From: Acidibrevibacterium fodinaquatile
Lineage (GTDB): Bacteria > Pseudomonadota > Alphaproteobacteria > Acetobacterales > Acetobacteraceae
DNA length: 64,000 nt
Assembly (NCBI RefSeq): GCF_003352165.1
Contig: NZ_CP029176.1
Span: 930,001 to 994,000, forward strand
Direction of reading: 5' to 3'
Under the pieces are notes generated by a model, which saw only the letters and a program-made list of their open reading frames with translations, did not search any database and was not told the DNA's origin. Shown here piece by piece: positions 16,287-25,899 of this stretch (its first letter is position 1; every line of letters begins with the position of its first letter). Made by a program: the position numbers and the translations under genes.

Positions 16287-18083
16287 TTATCCGAGCGGCG
16301 CGCAGGCGCGCGCGAGCCAGGCGCGTGTCGGCGGCGGCAGGTCGGGGCCGAGTTCGGCGAGCACGCGGGCGTGATAGGCATCGAGCCAGCCTCGTTCCTC
16401 GGCGGCCAGCAGGGCGGGGTCGATGAGGGCGCGCTCGAAGGGGGCCAGCGTCAGTGTCTCGAACCCAAGGAACGGGCGATTTTCGCTGATTTCCGGCGCA
16501 CGCTGCACGAGTAGGAGATTTTCCAGCCTGATCCCGTAGTCGCCGGCGGCATAAAATCCGGGCTCATTGGAGAGGATCATTCCCGGCGCGAGCGGAACCG
16601 GCCGCGCCGCGCGGGAAATGCCGGCCGGGCCCTCATGCACCGAGAGGTAACTCCCGACGCCGTGGCCGGTGCCGTGGTCGTAATCAAGGCCAGCCTCCCA
16701 GAGCGCGCGGCGGGCGAAGGCGTCGAGATGGGGGCCGGCGACCCCTTGCGGGAAGCGCGCGGTTGCGAGCGCGATATGGCCGCGCAGCACGCGGGTGAAG
16801 CGATCGCGGAGCGCGGCCGGCGGCGCGCCTGGCCCGATCCAGAGGGTGCGGGTGACGTCGGTCGTCCCGTCGAGATATTGCGCGCCGGAATCGATCAGAT
16901 AGACGGTATCGGCGCCGATCGGGCGGTCGCTCGCGGCGCTGACGCGGTAATGGATGATCGCGCCGTGCGGGCCGGCAGCGGAAATCGCGGGGAAGCTTTC
17001 GCCGCGGAAATGTTGGCCTTCGGCGCGGAGGGTGCGAAGCCGCTCGGCCGCCGAGATTTCGGTCTCGGCCGCGCCGGCGGCGCTCATATGATGGAGAAAC
17101 CGGCAGAGGGCGAGACCGTCGCGCTTATGGGCGGCGCGGGCGCCGGCTTGTTCGGTCGGGTTTTTGCACGCTTTGGGCAAAAGGCAGGGGTCGGCGGCGA
17201 AGCTGACGCTGGCACCCGCCGCGCACAGACGCTCGGCAAACCAGACCGGGCTCGCGCCGGGATCGAGGCGCACGCGGCGCCCGCCGAGGGCGGCAAGCGC
17301 GGCGGGGAGGGCTTCGGGGGGCGCGAGGCTCACCGTATCGCCAAGGACGTCGCGGGTTTGCGGCGGGATTTTCTCCGCCGCCATGAAAAGTTCGCTGCGG
17401 CCATCGGCGTGCTGGAGGGCGAAGCCGAGTGCGATCGGGGTGAACGGCACGTCGTCGCCGCGGAGGTTAAAAAGCCAGTTGATCGACGCCGGATCGCTGA
17501 GCACGGCGGCATCTTCCCCGGCCCCGCGCAGAAGAGACGCAATTTCCGCGCGCTTTTCCGCGGCACTGCGCCCAGCGAAGGCGAGATCGTGGGGCAGCGC
17601 CGGGGCGCGCGGCGGTGCCGGGCGGTCGTGCCAGAGCGCATCGATCGGGTTGGCGATCGCAACCAGGGTGAGGCCCGCGGCGCGAAACCGCTCACGCTGC
17701 TCATGGCTGATCAGCCAGGGGTCATAGCCTATCCGCCCGCCCGCCGGCACGTGCGCCGCGAGCCAGGCTGGCGGCGGCGCTTCGGTGATGTGATGGCGCT
17801 CCCAGAGCGCGGGATCGGTCTCGGCGGCGGCTTGCAACGTGTAGCGGCCATCGGTGAACAAAGCGGCGCGTTCGGCGAGTATGCAGGCGAACCCGGCGCT
17901 GCCGGTGAAGCCTGAGATCCAGGCGAGGCGTTCGGCGGCGGGCGGGACATATTCGCCGAGATGCTCATCGGCGCGCGGCTGGAGGAAGCCGGCAAGGCCC
18001 TGGGCAGCAAGAGCGGCGCGCAGGGCGGCAAGGCGCGTCTTAAAAATTTCATAACTCACGCTATTATCATGCGCGGAGATCAT
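16287..18083 (-). CDS. pepP: Xaa-Pro aminopeptidase (aminopeptidase P, M24B)
   Basis: 598-residue metallopeptidase that removes N-terminal residues preceding proline. It has creatinase-like N-terminal domains followed by the pita-bread catalytic domain. Metal ligands are visible as YLIDSGAQY...GTTDVTRT (two Asp), GTGHGVGSYLSVHEGP (His) and LSNEPGFY...ENL (Glu). The three-domain long form resembles eukaryotic-type APP1 (about 600 aa) rather than E. coli PepP (441 aa). I start at ATG 18083, which has AAGGCGG upstream, rather than the longer in-frame start at 18113. Confidence 0.9.
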   Translation of the reverse strand: MISAHDNSVSYEIFKTRLAALRAALAAQGLAGFLQPRADEHLGEYVPPAAERLAWISGFTGSAGFACILAERAALFTDGRYTLQAAAETDPALWERHHITEAPPPAWLAAHVPAGGRIGYDPWLISHEQRERFRAAGLTLVAIANPIDALWHDRPAPPRAPALPHDLAFAGRSAAEKRAEIASLLRGAGEDAAVLSDPASINWLFNLRGDDVPFTPIALGFALQHADGRSELFMAAEKIPPQTRDVLGDTVSLAPPEALPAALAALGGRRVRLDPGASPVWFAERLCAAGASVSFAADPCLLPKACKNPTEQAGARAAHKRDGLALCRFLHHMSAAGAAETEISAAERLRTLRAEGQHFRGESFPAISAAGPHGAIIHYRVSAASDRPIGADTVYLIDSGAQYLDGTTDVTRTLWIGPGAPPAALRDRFTRVLRGHIALATARFPQGVAGPHLDAFARRALWEAGLDYDHGTGHGVGSYLSVHEGPAGISRAARPVPLAPGMILSNEPGFYAAGDYGIRLENLLLVQRAPEISENRPFLGFETLTLAPFERALIDPALLAAEERGWLDAYHARVLAELGPDLPPPTRAWLARACAPLG

Positions 18084-18208
18084 GACTGATCCGCCTTCTT
18101 CGCACCTGCACAATAACCCTCATGGGCGCATATAGACCGGCGTGAGAGGCCAGCGTGACCGGCCCTCCCCGTTCTTCGGAACGGCTCCCGACGCAAGGTG
18201 AACGTATC

Positions 18209-18529
18209 ATGACCATCGATTTTGCCCATCTCGAAATCTTCTCTCCCGGCCATTCCGAGGCCAGCGCGCCGCGGCATGAGGCGCAACGCTTGCCGCTGGC
18301 GGCGCGCGTTTTGGCGGCGCTCGGGGGCGGCATGGCGGCGCTCGCGCGCAAGATCGCCGAGCGCGCCGAGCGCCGCGCGGTGCTCGATGAGCTGTCGCGG
18401 CTTTCGGATCGCGAACTCGCCGATATCGGCCTGACCCGCAGCGATCTCATGCTGGTGTTCGATCCCGGCTTCGCCGCCCAGCGCGAGGCCGCCCGCACCG
18501 CGCGCTGCCTCGCGCTGCGCGCCGCCTGA
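18209..18529 (+). CDS. DUF1127 (YjiS-type) small protein
   Basis: 106 residues. The C-terminal DUF1127 motif VLDELSRLSDRELADIGLTRSDL (about residues 59-81) follows an Ala-rich helix. Such short Arg-rich proteins are widespread in alphaproteobacteria; a few bind RNA and influence phosphate or carbon turnover, but the role of this one is unknown. ATG 18209 has AAGGTGA about 7 nt upstream, better than the start at 18155. It diverges from pepP and is 4 bp from the convergent prmA stop. Confidence 0.72.
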   Translation: MTIDFAHLEIFSPGHSEASAPRHEAQRLPLAARVLAALGGGMAALARKIAERAERRAVLDELSRLSDRELADIGLTRSDLMLVFDPGFAAQREAARTARCLALRAA

Positions 18530-18533
18530 GGCG

Positions 18534-19430
18534 TCATCGCGCATGGCAGGGGCGGCGCAGGATCAGCGTCGTCCATGCGTGCGCGCGGACGCGCCCGGTT
18601 AATATCAGCCCGGCGCGGCGATGGGCGGCGAGCACCATCGTTTCCTGGCTACTGAGGAGGCCGGCAAGGATCGCGGTGCCACCCGGCGCGAGGTGCTGCG
18701 CGAGCGCTCCCGCCATGGCGCAAAGCGGCCGGGCGAGGATGTTCGCGAAGACAAGGTCGAACGGCGCGGCATGGCGGAGCGGGCGTTTCCGCCAGCCATC
18801 GCCGGCAACCACCGTGATCCTTCGCGCCAAAAAATTTCGCCGCGCATTTTCGGCCGCGACCCGTACCGACCACGGGTCGATATCGCTCGCCAGCACCCGG
18901 CGATGAAAGAGCCGTGCCGCCGCCATCGCCAAAATGCCTGACCCCGTGCCGAGATCGAGGATGCGGCGCGGATGATGGCGCCGCGCCAGCCGTTCGAGCG
19001 CGATAAGACAGCCCCGCGTCGAGCCGTGCTCGCCCGAGCCGAAGGCGAGCCCAGCGTCCAGCATGAGCGTGATTCGCCCGGCCGTTCGACCGGGCGGCAG
19101 ATGGGTTCCGCGCAACGCGAAGCGTTCGCCGATGACTTGCTCGGGAAAATCCGCGCGGTTGCGCGCAAGCCATCCCGATGCCGGGGTTGGGATGCGGCGG
19201 AGTTCGGGTTGCTCGCCGCTGACGGCGGCGGCAAGCGCGAGGGCGAGCGCCAGCTTCTCTTCTCCCGCGCCGACCGCGCGGATCCCCTCGATCCGCCAGC
19301 GCTCGCCGGGCTCCTCGCGAAAGCGGCCGACGCTGCGGCAAATTTCCGCCATGGCCGCCTCGAACAGCGGGGCGGCGGCGGCGCTGACGACGAGCTCTAG
19401 GGTTTCGAGTTCGCGCACACGTTCGCTCAT
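18534..19430 (-). CDS. prmA: Ribosomal protein L11 methyltransferase PrmA
   Basis: 298-residue SAM-dependent enzyme that trimethylates ribosomal protein L11. The C-terminal Rossmann domain carries LDLGTGSGILAMAAARL (motif I), ASDIDPWSVRVAAENA and the catalytic-loop FANILARPL. The substrate-recognition N-terminal domain is divergent, as often in alphaproteobacteria. GLAFGSGEHGSTRGCL is the PrmA family signature. Its start overlaps the helicase stop by 4 bp. Confidence 0.92.
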   Translation of the reverse strand: MSERVRELETLELVVSAAAAPLFEAAMAEICRSVGRFREEPGERWRIEGIRAVGAGEEKLALALALAAAVSGEQPELRRIPTPASGWLARNRADFPEQVIGERFALRGTHLPPGRTAGRITLMLDAGLAFGSGEHGSTRGCLIALERLARRHHPRRILDLGTGSGILAMAAARLFHRRVLASDIDPWSVRVAAENARRNFLARRITVVAGDGWRKRPLRHAAPFDLVFANILARPLCAMAGALAQHLAPGGTAILAGLLSSQETMVLAAHRRAGLILTGRVRAHAWTTLILRRPCHAR

Positions 19431-21586
19431 GTCAATTCTACGAAGCGGCCGAGGACATGCTTGGTGCCGGCTTTATCGAAGGCAATCTCGAGGCTGTCAT
19501 CGTCGGCGGCGACGACCGTCCCATGGCCGAATTTTTGGTGAAAAATCCGGCTGCCGACACTGATGCCGCGCGCTTTCGCGGTGGGTGCGCGGGCATGGAG
19601 GGGAAACGCCGTCACCACCCCGCTGCGGGCGCCGGGTGGCGTGCGCGGGGTCGCTAATGCCGAGCCGCCGCGCGCGAGCCACTCCTCGGGAATCTCGTCG
19701 AGAAAACGGCTCGGGATACTGTCTTGCCAATTGGCGTAGATGCGGCGCTGGGCGGCATGGAGAATGATCACCCGCTTTCGCGCCCGGGTGATGCCGACAT
19801 AGGCGAGGCGGCGCTCCTCCTCCAAAGCCTTGACGCCGCCCTCCTCGAGCGCGCGCGGGTTGGGGAACACCCCTTCCTCCCAGCCGGGCAGGAAAACCGT
19901 ATCGAATTCCAAGCCCTTGGCGGCATGGAGCGTCATCAGGCTGACCTTGTCGCGGTCGGTGTTGTCCTCATTCTCGGTCACCAAGGCGACATGATCGAGA
20001 AAGCCGCCCAAGCTTTCGAAATCGGCGAGCGCGCGGACGAATTCCTTCAAATTCTCGAGCCGCCCCGGCGCCTCCGGCGATGTGTCGGCCCGCAGCATGT
20101 CGGTATAACCACTCTCATCGAGCAGTGCGCGCAGCGTCACGACATGGCCGTCGTGCGCCAGCATCTCGCGCCATCGCGCGAGATCGGCGAGCAGGCGTCG
20201 AACCCCCTCACCCGCCCGGCCGCGCAAGGCGCCGCCTGCGAGCAGCGCCGCGGCGGCGGCCGTGAGCGGCACATGCGCCGCCTGCGCCCGCTCGTGCAGC
20301 GCCCTGAGGGCGACCGCGCCGACGCCGCGGCGCGGCACGTTGACGATGCGCTCGAAAGCGAGATCGTCGCTGGGCTGGACCAGGAGCCGGGCATAGGCGA
20401 TGGCGTCGCGGATTTCGGCGCGCTCGTAAAACCGCAGCCCGCCCACGACACGATAGGGAATCCCGAGCGTGATCAGTCTTTCTTCGAAGGCGCGGGTCTG
20501 GAATCCGGCGCGGACCAAAACCGCGATTTCGGCGAGACTTTCGCCGGATCGCCGTAGCGACTCGATCCGCTCGCCGACGGCGCGCGCCTCCTCCTCCGAA
20601 TCCCAGAGGCTAAGCACGCTGACGCTTTCGCCCGCCGCGGCATGCGTGCCGCCCGGGCGCAAGGTTTTGCCGAGGCGGCCGGCGTTATGGGCGATGAGGG
20701 CGCTGGCGGCGGCGAGGATGGGGGCGGTCGAGCGATAATTGCGTTCGAGCCGGATCACCGTGGCGCCGGGAAAATCCTTCTCGAAGCGGAGGATGTTTTC
20801 AACCTCGGCGCCGCGCCAGGAATAGATGCTCTGGTCGTCATCGCCGACGCAGCAGATATTCCGCCCCGCCTGGGCCAGGAGCCGGAGCCAAAGATACTGC
20901 GCGACATTGGTGTCTTGATATTCATCGACCAGGAGATAGCGGAATTGCCGATGGTATTGGGCGAGAATATCGGGATTTTCGCGCAGGAGATCGGTCATGT
21001 GCAGCAAAAGATCGCCGAAATCGGCGGCATTCAGCGCCCGAAGCCGGGCCTGATAGGCGCCGTAAAGCGCGAGCATGCGCCCGCCGGCGAGGTCGCCTGC
21101 CGCCTCCGGCCGCACCCGCGCCGGCCCCTCGCCGCGATCCTTCCAGCGCTGGATCTGGTGCATGAGCAGCGGCGGCGGCCAGCGCTTGGCATCGATCCGC
21201 TCGGCTTCCATCACTTGTTTGAGAAGACGAAGCTGATCGTCGGTATCGAGGATGGTGAAATTAGCGCCGAGCCCGACGAGCGCGGCATGCCGGCGCAACA
21301 GACGGGCGGCGAGGGCGTGGAAGGTGCCGAGCCACAGCCCCTCGACCGGGCAGCCGAGAATCGCTGCCACCCGCTCACGCATCTCGCGCGCCGCCTTGTT
21401 GGTGAAGGTGACGGCAAGGATCTGCCCCGGGCTTGCCCGGCCGGTGAGCAGGAGATGGGCGAAGCGGGTGGTCAGAACCCGCGTCTTGCCGGTGCCAGCG
21501 CCAGCCAGCACCAGGACCGGACCCTCCAGCGTCTCGACAGCCATGCGCTGCTCGGGGTTCAGCCGCGCGAGATGCTCGGCCATCAT
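19427..21586 (-). CDS. uvrD: UvrD/PcrA-type ATP-dependent DNA helicase
   Basis: 719-residue superfamily 1A 3'-5' helicase. Motif I is AGAGTGKTRVLTTR, motif II LLVDEYQDTN, motif III GDDDQSIYSWRGAEV, motif IV IRLERNYRS and motif V/VI LMTLHAAKGLEFDTVFL and VGITRARKR. The C-terminal tail (about 660-719) contains VGSRIFHQKFGHGTVVA, the Tudor-like RNA-polymerase-binding region of PcrA/UvrD. It acts in nucleotide excision and mismatch repair and transcription-coupled repair. It forms an operon with prmA. Confidence 0.92.
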   Translation of the reverse strand: MMAEHLARLNPEQRMAVETLEGPVLVLAGAGTGKTRVLTTRFAHLLLTGRASPGQILAVTFTNKAAREMRERVAAILGCPVEGLWLGTFHALAARLLRRHAALVGLGANFTILDTDDQLRLLKQVMEAERIDAKRWPPPLLMHQIQRWKDRGEGPARVRPEAAGDLAGGRMLALYGAYQARLRALNAADFGDLLLHMTDLLRENPDILAQYHRQFRYLLVDEYQDTNVAQYLWLRLLAQAGRNICCVGDDDQSIYSWRGAEVENILRFEKDFPGATVIRLERNYRSTAPILAAASALIAHNAGRLGKTLRPGGTHAAAGESVSVLSLWDSEEEARAVGERIESLRRSGESLAEIAVLVRAGFQTRAFEERLITLGIPYRVVGGLRFYERAEIRDAIAYARLLVQPSDDLAFERIVNVPRRGVGAVALRALHERAQAAHVPLTAAAAALLAGGALRGRAGEGVRRLLADLARWREMLAHDGHVVTLRALLDESGYTDMLRADTSPEAPGRLENLKEFVRALADFESLGGFLDHVALVTENEDNTDRDKVSLMTLHAAKGLEFDTVFLPGWEEGVFPNPRALEEGGVKALEEERRLAYVGITRARKRVIILHAAQRRIYANWQDSIPSRFLDEIPEEWLARGGSALATPRTPPGARSGVVTAFPLHARAPTAKARGISVGSRIFHQKFGHGTVVAADDDSLEIAFDKAGTKHVLGRFVELT

Positions 21587-21705
21587 CGGGCGTTTCTATG
21601 GGCCCGCCGCGGTGGCGGGAGGGTTGCGGAATGGGTCACGAAGGAGGGTATAGAACGCATGATGACGGCATCCAACCCGCCGGCCGCGCCGGCGGCGTGC
21701 CTGGC

Positions 21706-22653
21706 ATGAAACTTCTTGGGACGCTGCTCGAAGCCTCGGCGCGACAGGGGCGGCCATTCCTTGCCATCGCCATATTCGGCGGCATTCTGATCCCGCCGCT
21801 CGCGCACGCCCTGCATCCGGTGATCCTTCCCGAGGTCTTGGGGTTGACGACCCTGGTTCTGCTCAGGATCGACATTCCCGCGGCCTTCGCCCATCTCCGC
21901 CGGCCCGGGCGGCTTGCCGTGATCATCGGGTTTCATCTTTTGATTTGCCCGCTGATCGCGTTCATCGCCGTGCGCGGGTTGCCGATCGACCACGGCATCG
22001 CCGCCGGCGTCGTGGTGTTCGCGACCGGCTGCGGCGCGCTGTCGGCGCCGGCGTTCGCGCGTCTCGTCGGGCTCGATCCCGAATTATCGCTCTTGATGAC
22101 GCTCGGCACCACGTTTCTCGTGCCACTCACCGCGCCGCCGATCGTCTTCGCGCTGACCGGGATTGATCTCGCGATAGGACCGGCTTCGTTCATGCTGCGG
22201 CTTGCACTCACCATCGGGCTGCCGCTGCTCGCCGCCCTCGGCTTGCGCCGGGCGATCGGCCCCGCGCGGCTCACCGAGTTGGGGGGGGTCGTCGATGGCG
22301 GGGTGGTGTGGCTCCTCGTGCTTTACGGCTTTGGCGTGATGGATGGGCTCACGGCACGGCTCGGCGCCGATCCGCTCTGGGTGGTGGCCGCCGCACTCGC
22401 CGCTTTTGCCGCTGACTTTGGCCTCAACCTCGTCACCGCGCTGGCGTTTTTTCCGCTCGGCCGGGCCGGCGCGGCCTCGGTCGGCTTGGTTTCGGGCAAT
22501 CGCAACATGGCGCTCTATCTCGCCGTCTTGCCGGCCGGCGCCGACCCGCGCCTCGGCCTCTTTTTCGCGCTTTGCCAGTTCCCGCTCTATCTCAGCCCGT
22601 TCCTGCTGCGCCCGCTTTATCGCCGGCTGATGGCGCGTCCGGCCGCGGCCTGA
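21706..22653 (+). CDS. BASS-like (bile acid:sodium symporter superfamily) transporter
   Basis: 315-residue integral membrane protein with about nine hydrophobic segments (for example AVIIGFHLLICPLIAFIAV and SLLMTLGTTFLVPLTAPPIVFAL). ATGCGALSAPAF and VSGNRNMALYLAVL resemble the two crossover regions of BASS proteins. The substrate is unknown. The ORF is open upstream to 21598, but ATG 21706 begins right before the first helix. The last 62 bp overlap the 3' end of the convergent metF. Confidence 0.68.
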   Translation: MKLLGTLLEASARQGRPFLAIAIFGGILIPPLAHALHPVILPEVLGLTTLVLLRIDIPAAFAHLRRPGRLAVIIGFHLLICPLIAFIAVRGLPIDHGIAAGVVVFATGCGALSAPAFARLVGLDPELSLLMTLGTTFLVPLTAPPIVFALTGIDLAIGPASFMLRLALTIGLPLLAALGLRRAIGPARLTELGGVVDGGVVWLLVLYGFGVMDGLTARLGADPLWVVAAALAAFAADFGLNLVTALAFFPLGRAGAASVGLVSGNRNMALYLAVLPAGADPRLGLFFALCQFPLYLSPFLLRPLYRRLMARPAAA

Positions 22654-23593
22654 CGCCGAGGATATGGGCGATGGCGTAGGTGAGATCGGGGCGGTTCAGG
22701 GTGTAGAAATGGAATTCATCGACGCCGTTGGCTTGCAGGAGACGCACCTGCTCGGCGGCGATCAATGCGCCGACGATGCGGCGGAGTTCGGCGTCATCCT
22801 CGGTGCCGGCGAAGAGATGGCCGAGCCAGGCAGGGACGCTCGCGCCGCAGAGCGCGCTGAACCGCGCCGCCTGGGCATAGTTCGAGACCGGCATGATGCC
22901 AGGGACGATGGGCGCGGTGATACCGGCGGCCAGCGCCCGGTCGAGAAAGCGGAGATAGGTTTCGGTTTCGAAGAAATACTGGGTGATGGCGCGGGTCGCG
23001 CCAGCGTCGAGCTTGCGCTTGAGATTGTCGAGATCGGCTTCGGGACTAAGCGCCTGGGGGTGGGTTTCGGGGTAAGCGGCGACCGAAATCTCGAACGGCG
23101 CGATGCGGCGGAGGCCAGCGACGAGATCGGCGGCATAAGCATAGCCCTCGGGGTGCGGCCGATAGGGCTCGCCGGGCGGCGGATCGCCACGCAGCGCAAC
23201 GATATGGCGCACGCCCGCCGCCCAATAGTGCCGGGCGACGGCATCGATCTCGGCGCGGGGGGCGCCGACGCAGGTCAAATGAGCGGCCGGGGTCAGGCTG
23301 GTTTCCTCGACGATGCGCGCAACGGTCGCATGGGTGCGGGCCTGGGTGGTGCCGCCGGCGCCGTAGGTGACCGAGACGAAGCGGGGCGCGAGCCGCTCAA
23401 GGCGGCGGATGCAGTGCCAGAGTTGGGCCTCCAGGGCGGCGTTGCGCGGCGGAAAAAATTCGAAGGAAAGCAGCGGCGGTGGCTGCGCGGCATCGCGCGC
23501 CGGAATGCCCGCGATGCGCGGGCCGGTCAGCCAGCGCTCAAGGGTCGCCGGCGGCGAGGCAGGACCGTTCGGCGGGGGGGCGGCGGCATGCAT
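22592..23593 (-). CDS. metF: 5,10-methylenetetrahydrofolate reductase MetF
   Basis: 333-residue FAD-dependent TIM-barrel enzyme that makes 5-methyl-THF for methionine synthesis. Family motifs: LLSFEFFPPRN (catalytic Glu), SVTYGAGGTT, HLTCVGAP, IVALRGDPP and ITQYFFE. A GAGGAG ribosome site precedes ATG 23593. The product feeds MetH, encoded 9 kb away in this window. An extra Pro/Ala-rich N-terminus of about 40 residues precedes the core. The C-terminal tail after ILGVRPR is low complexity and overlaps the neighbouring transporter gene. Confidence 0.93.
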   Translation of the reverse strand: MHAAAPPPNGPASPPATLERWLTGPRIAGIPARDAAQPPPLLSFEFFPPRNAALEAQLWHCIRRLERLAPRFVSVTYGAGGTTQARTHATVARIVEETSLTPAAHLTCVGAPRAEIDAVARHYWAAGVRHIVALRGDPPPGEPYRPHPEGYAYAADLVAGLRRIAPFEISVAAYPETHPQALSPEADLDNLKRKLDAGATRAITQYFFETETYLRFLDRALAAGITAPIVPGIMPVSNYAQAARFSALCGASVPAWLGHLFAGTEDDAELRRIVGALIAAEQVRLLQANGVDEFHFYTLNRPDLTYAIAHILGVRPRPDAPSAGDKAGAAGTG

Positions 23594-23789
23594 GGCACCA
23601 ACTCCTCGAAAAGCGCAGACGAAAGGCGCTGGTTTTGTTCACCAAATCGGCCGCCGCCGCAAGCGCGCGATGCGGCACGGCTTTACGCCGGGCCTCGGCG
23701 CCCCTATTTGACCGAGATCAAGCCAGGCGGCGGCGCGCCGATGCCCGGCTCCCTGGGTTGGCCCCCGGCCCCACGACAAGGATGACCGC

Positions 23790-24584
23790 ATGAGCCGCCG
23801 GCTTTCCCCCGCTCTGCTGCCGCTCACTCTATCGCTTCTCGCTCTTCTCGTCACCGCCTGCGCCACGCCCCCGCCGGCCGATGACAAGGAGGCGCTCGCC
23901 GATTACCGGCAGACCAATGACCCGCTGGAACCGACCAATCGGTTTTTCTACAAGGTCAATGATCAGCTCGACGCGGTAACGCTGAAACCGGCGGCGGAAG
24001 CCTATCGTTACGTGCTCCCCGATGGCGCGCGTGAGAGCGTGCACAACATGCTCGTCAATCTCAACGACCCGACGGTGTTCTTCAACGATGTCGTCGAGGC
24101 CGAGCCACGGCGCGCCGGTGACACATTGATGCGCTTCCTGATCAACTCGACCTTTGGGATCGGCGGGTTTTTCGATGTCGCGAAGCATTGGGGCTATCCC
24201 AATCACGACGCCGATTTCGGCATGACGCTGGGGCTCTATGGCGTGCCACCGGGACCCTATTTGTTCATTCCCGTCCTCGGCCCGTCCAATCCGCGCGATC
24301 TCGCCGGCTTCGGCGTCGATATCGCCGATTGGCCGTTCACCTGGATGGTGAATGGTACCACGGTTTACGCGCTGGAATGGGCCTATTATGGCCTCAACGC
24401 CGTCGATGTGCGCTCACGCGTGCTCGATTCGCTCGATCAGGTGCAAAAAACCGCGCTCGACCCCTATGCGACCATTCGCAGCCTCTATCGCCAGCGCCGC
24501 GAGAGCCAGATCGAGGCGATCCGCAATGACCACCGCGCCACCGTCCCCGCCTGGTTCCCGGCGCCGGCGACGCAAACCGAGTAA
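23790..24584 (+). CDS. mlaA: MlaA (VacJ) phospholipid-transport lipoprotein
   Basis: 264-residue outer-membrane lipoprotein with lipobox LVTAC (Cys about residue 24). The family core DPLEPTNRFFYKVND, INSTFGIGGFFDVA and DFGMTLGLYGVPPGPYLFIP is intact. MlaA removes misplaced phospholipid from the outer leaflet and hands it to periplasmic MlaC, whose gene follows by 32 bp. The inner-membrane MlaFEDB genes are not in the window. Confidence 0.93.
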   Translation: MSRRLSPALLPLTLSLLALLVTACATPPPADDKEALADYRQTNDPLEPTNRFFYKVNDQLDAVTLKPAAEAYRYVLPDGARESVHNMLVNLNDPTVFFNDVVEAEPRRAGDTLMRFLINSTFGIGGFFDVAKHWGYPNHDADFGMTLGLYGVPPGPYLFIPVLGPSNPRDLAGFGVDIADWPFTWMVNGTTVYALEWAYYGLNAVDVRSRVLDSLDQVQKTALDPYATIRSLYRQRRESQIEAIRNDHRATVPAWFPAPATQTE

Positions 24585-24616
24585 CGCCTTTTGATGAGTC
24601 CGCGAAAAGAGAGATC

Positions 24617-25213
24617 ATGCTGAAAAGACGCGAAATTCTTCCGGCCATCGGCCTCGTCCCGGCACTGCTCTGGGGCCGGCGCGCGCGTGCCGCCGATCCC
24701 GCCGGCTTCGTCCGCCAAGTGGGTGATCAACTCGTCGGCGTGATCAACGGCCCCGGCTCGATGACCGACAAGCGCGGCCAGATTCGCCAAATCATCGACC
24801 GCTTCGTCGATGTCGACGGCATTGGCCGCTTCTGCCTCGGCCGCTTCTGGCGCCTCGCGACGCCGGCGCAGCAGCATGACTATCTCACCCTCTTCCATCA
24901 GGTGCTGGTGACCAGCATTTCCGGCCATCTCGGGGAATATAAAGGGGTGCGCTACACGCTCGGCCGCGTCGCCCCGCATGACGATACGGTCTGGGTCGAT
25001 ACCACGATCTTTCGTCCCAACAACCCAGAGGCCAAGGTCCAATGGGTGATCGCAACCATCAATGGCAGCCTAAAGATCGAGGATTTGGTGGTTGAGGGCA
25101 CCAGCCTGCGTCTCACCCAGCGCAGCGATTACGCGAGCTTCCTCCAGCATAACGGCGATAATGTTCAGGCTCTGATCGACGCCATGCAGCGGACGCTGAC
25201 GAAGGGATCGTAA
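24617..25213 (+). CDS. mlaC: MlaC/Ttg2D phospholipid-binding periplasmic protein
   Basis: 198-residue soluble carrier shuttling phospholipid between MlaA and the inner-membrane MlaFEDB complex. The signal peptide starts KRREILPAIGL, twin-arginine-like, and ends RARAAD (about residue 25). Core: IRQIIDRFVDVDGIGRFCLG, then VQWVIATINGSLKIEDLVVEG. It forms a two-gene operon with mlaA, followed by the composite repeat. Confidence 0.9.
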   Translation: MLKRREILPAIGLVPALLWGRRARAADPAGFVRQVGDQLVGVINGPGSMTDKRGQIRQIIDRFVDVDGIGRFCLGRFWRLATPAQQHDYLTLFHQVLVTSISGHLGEYKGVRYTLGRVAPHDDTVWVDTTIFRPNNPEAKVQWVIATINGSLKIEDLVVEGTSLRLTQRSDYASFLQHNGDNVQALIDAMQRTLTKGS

Positions 25214-25220
25214 AACTAGA

Positions 25221-25356
25221 AAGAAAGCGGTTCTTTTTTGAAAAAAAGAACCAAAAAACTCTGTCTTGTTTTCCGAGAGTGAGCAACGCCATACGCGTTG
25301 CTCACTAAAGGAAAGTCTTTTTGCTTCTTTTTCTTCAGAAAAAGAAGATTTTTTGC
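25221..25356. repeat. Composite intergenic repeat (copy 3, full three-part form)
   Basis: Three hairpins in order: AT arm (GGTTCTTTTTT and complement, about 25229-25252, followed by CAAAAAACT), central GC-rich hairpin AGTGAGCAACGC-N5-GCGTTGCTCACT (25278-25306), and a second AT arm CTTCTTTTTCT-TC-AGAAAAAGAAG (25324-25347) in inverted order relative to the first. The element fills the gap between convergent mlaC and the GNAT gene. Confidence 0.88.
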
Positions 25357-25872
25357 TTACGCCCGCGCTCGTTCGCTGCGATAGACCAGCATCTCGTAGC
25401 CGTCGCGGGTGAAGCTCTCGGCGAGCCGCATGCCGATACTGCCGAGCACCATGCGCGAGGCGAAATTCTCAGCGCGCGCCACCGCGACGATCAGGGGCAG
25501 CCCGGCTTCTTCATGGCCAAACCGCAGCACTGCCCCCGCCGCTTCGCGCGCCAAACCCTGGCCACGCGCCTCTGGCCAGAGCGCAAAGCGGAGCGCGGGG
25601 CTGAGCCCGTCGCGCCGCGCCATGATCCCGGCGATGCCGACGAAGCGGCCATCCGCCCGGGTGCGCGCCGACCACATGCCAACCCCGGCGCGCGCCCAGA
25701 AGGCGATATCCTCGGCGAGTTCGGCCATCGTCTGCTGCGGCAAACGGACGCCGCCGAGCATCACCGCGAACACTCTAGGGTCGGCCTTGAGCGCGATCAG
25801 ATCGGCGAGGTCACTCCCCGCGACCGGGCGCAACATCAGCCGGCCGGTGCCGAGCGTAAGCCGGCCGTTCAT
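25357..25872 (-). CDS. GNAT-family N-acetyltransferase (RimJ/RimL-like)
   Basis: 171-residue acetyltransferase. The strand LTLGTGRLMLRPVAGSDLADLIAL is typical of the RimJ/RimL subgroup; acetyl-CoA loop LWPEARGQGLAREAAGAVLRFG; followed by VARAENFASRMVLGSIGMRLAE. Substrate (protein N-terminus or small amine) cannot be told. Its stop abuts the repeat; ettA lies 28 bp upstream on the same strand. Confidence 0.8.
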   Translation of the reverse strand: MNGRLTLGTGRLMLRPVAGSDLADLIALKADPRVFAVMLGGVRLPQQTMAELAEDIAFWARAGVGMWSARTRADGRFVGIAGIMARRDGLSPALRFALWPEARGQGLAREAAGAVLRFGHEEAGLPLIVAVARAENFASRMVLGSIGMRLAESFTRDGYEMLVYRSERARA

Positions 25873-25899
25873 GCCGGCGCGCCCGCTTGGGTGTTCGGA

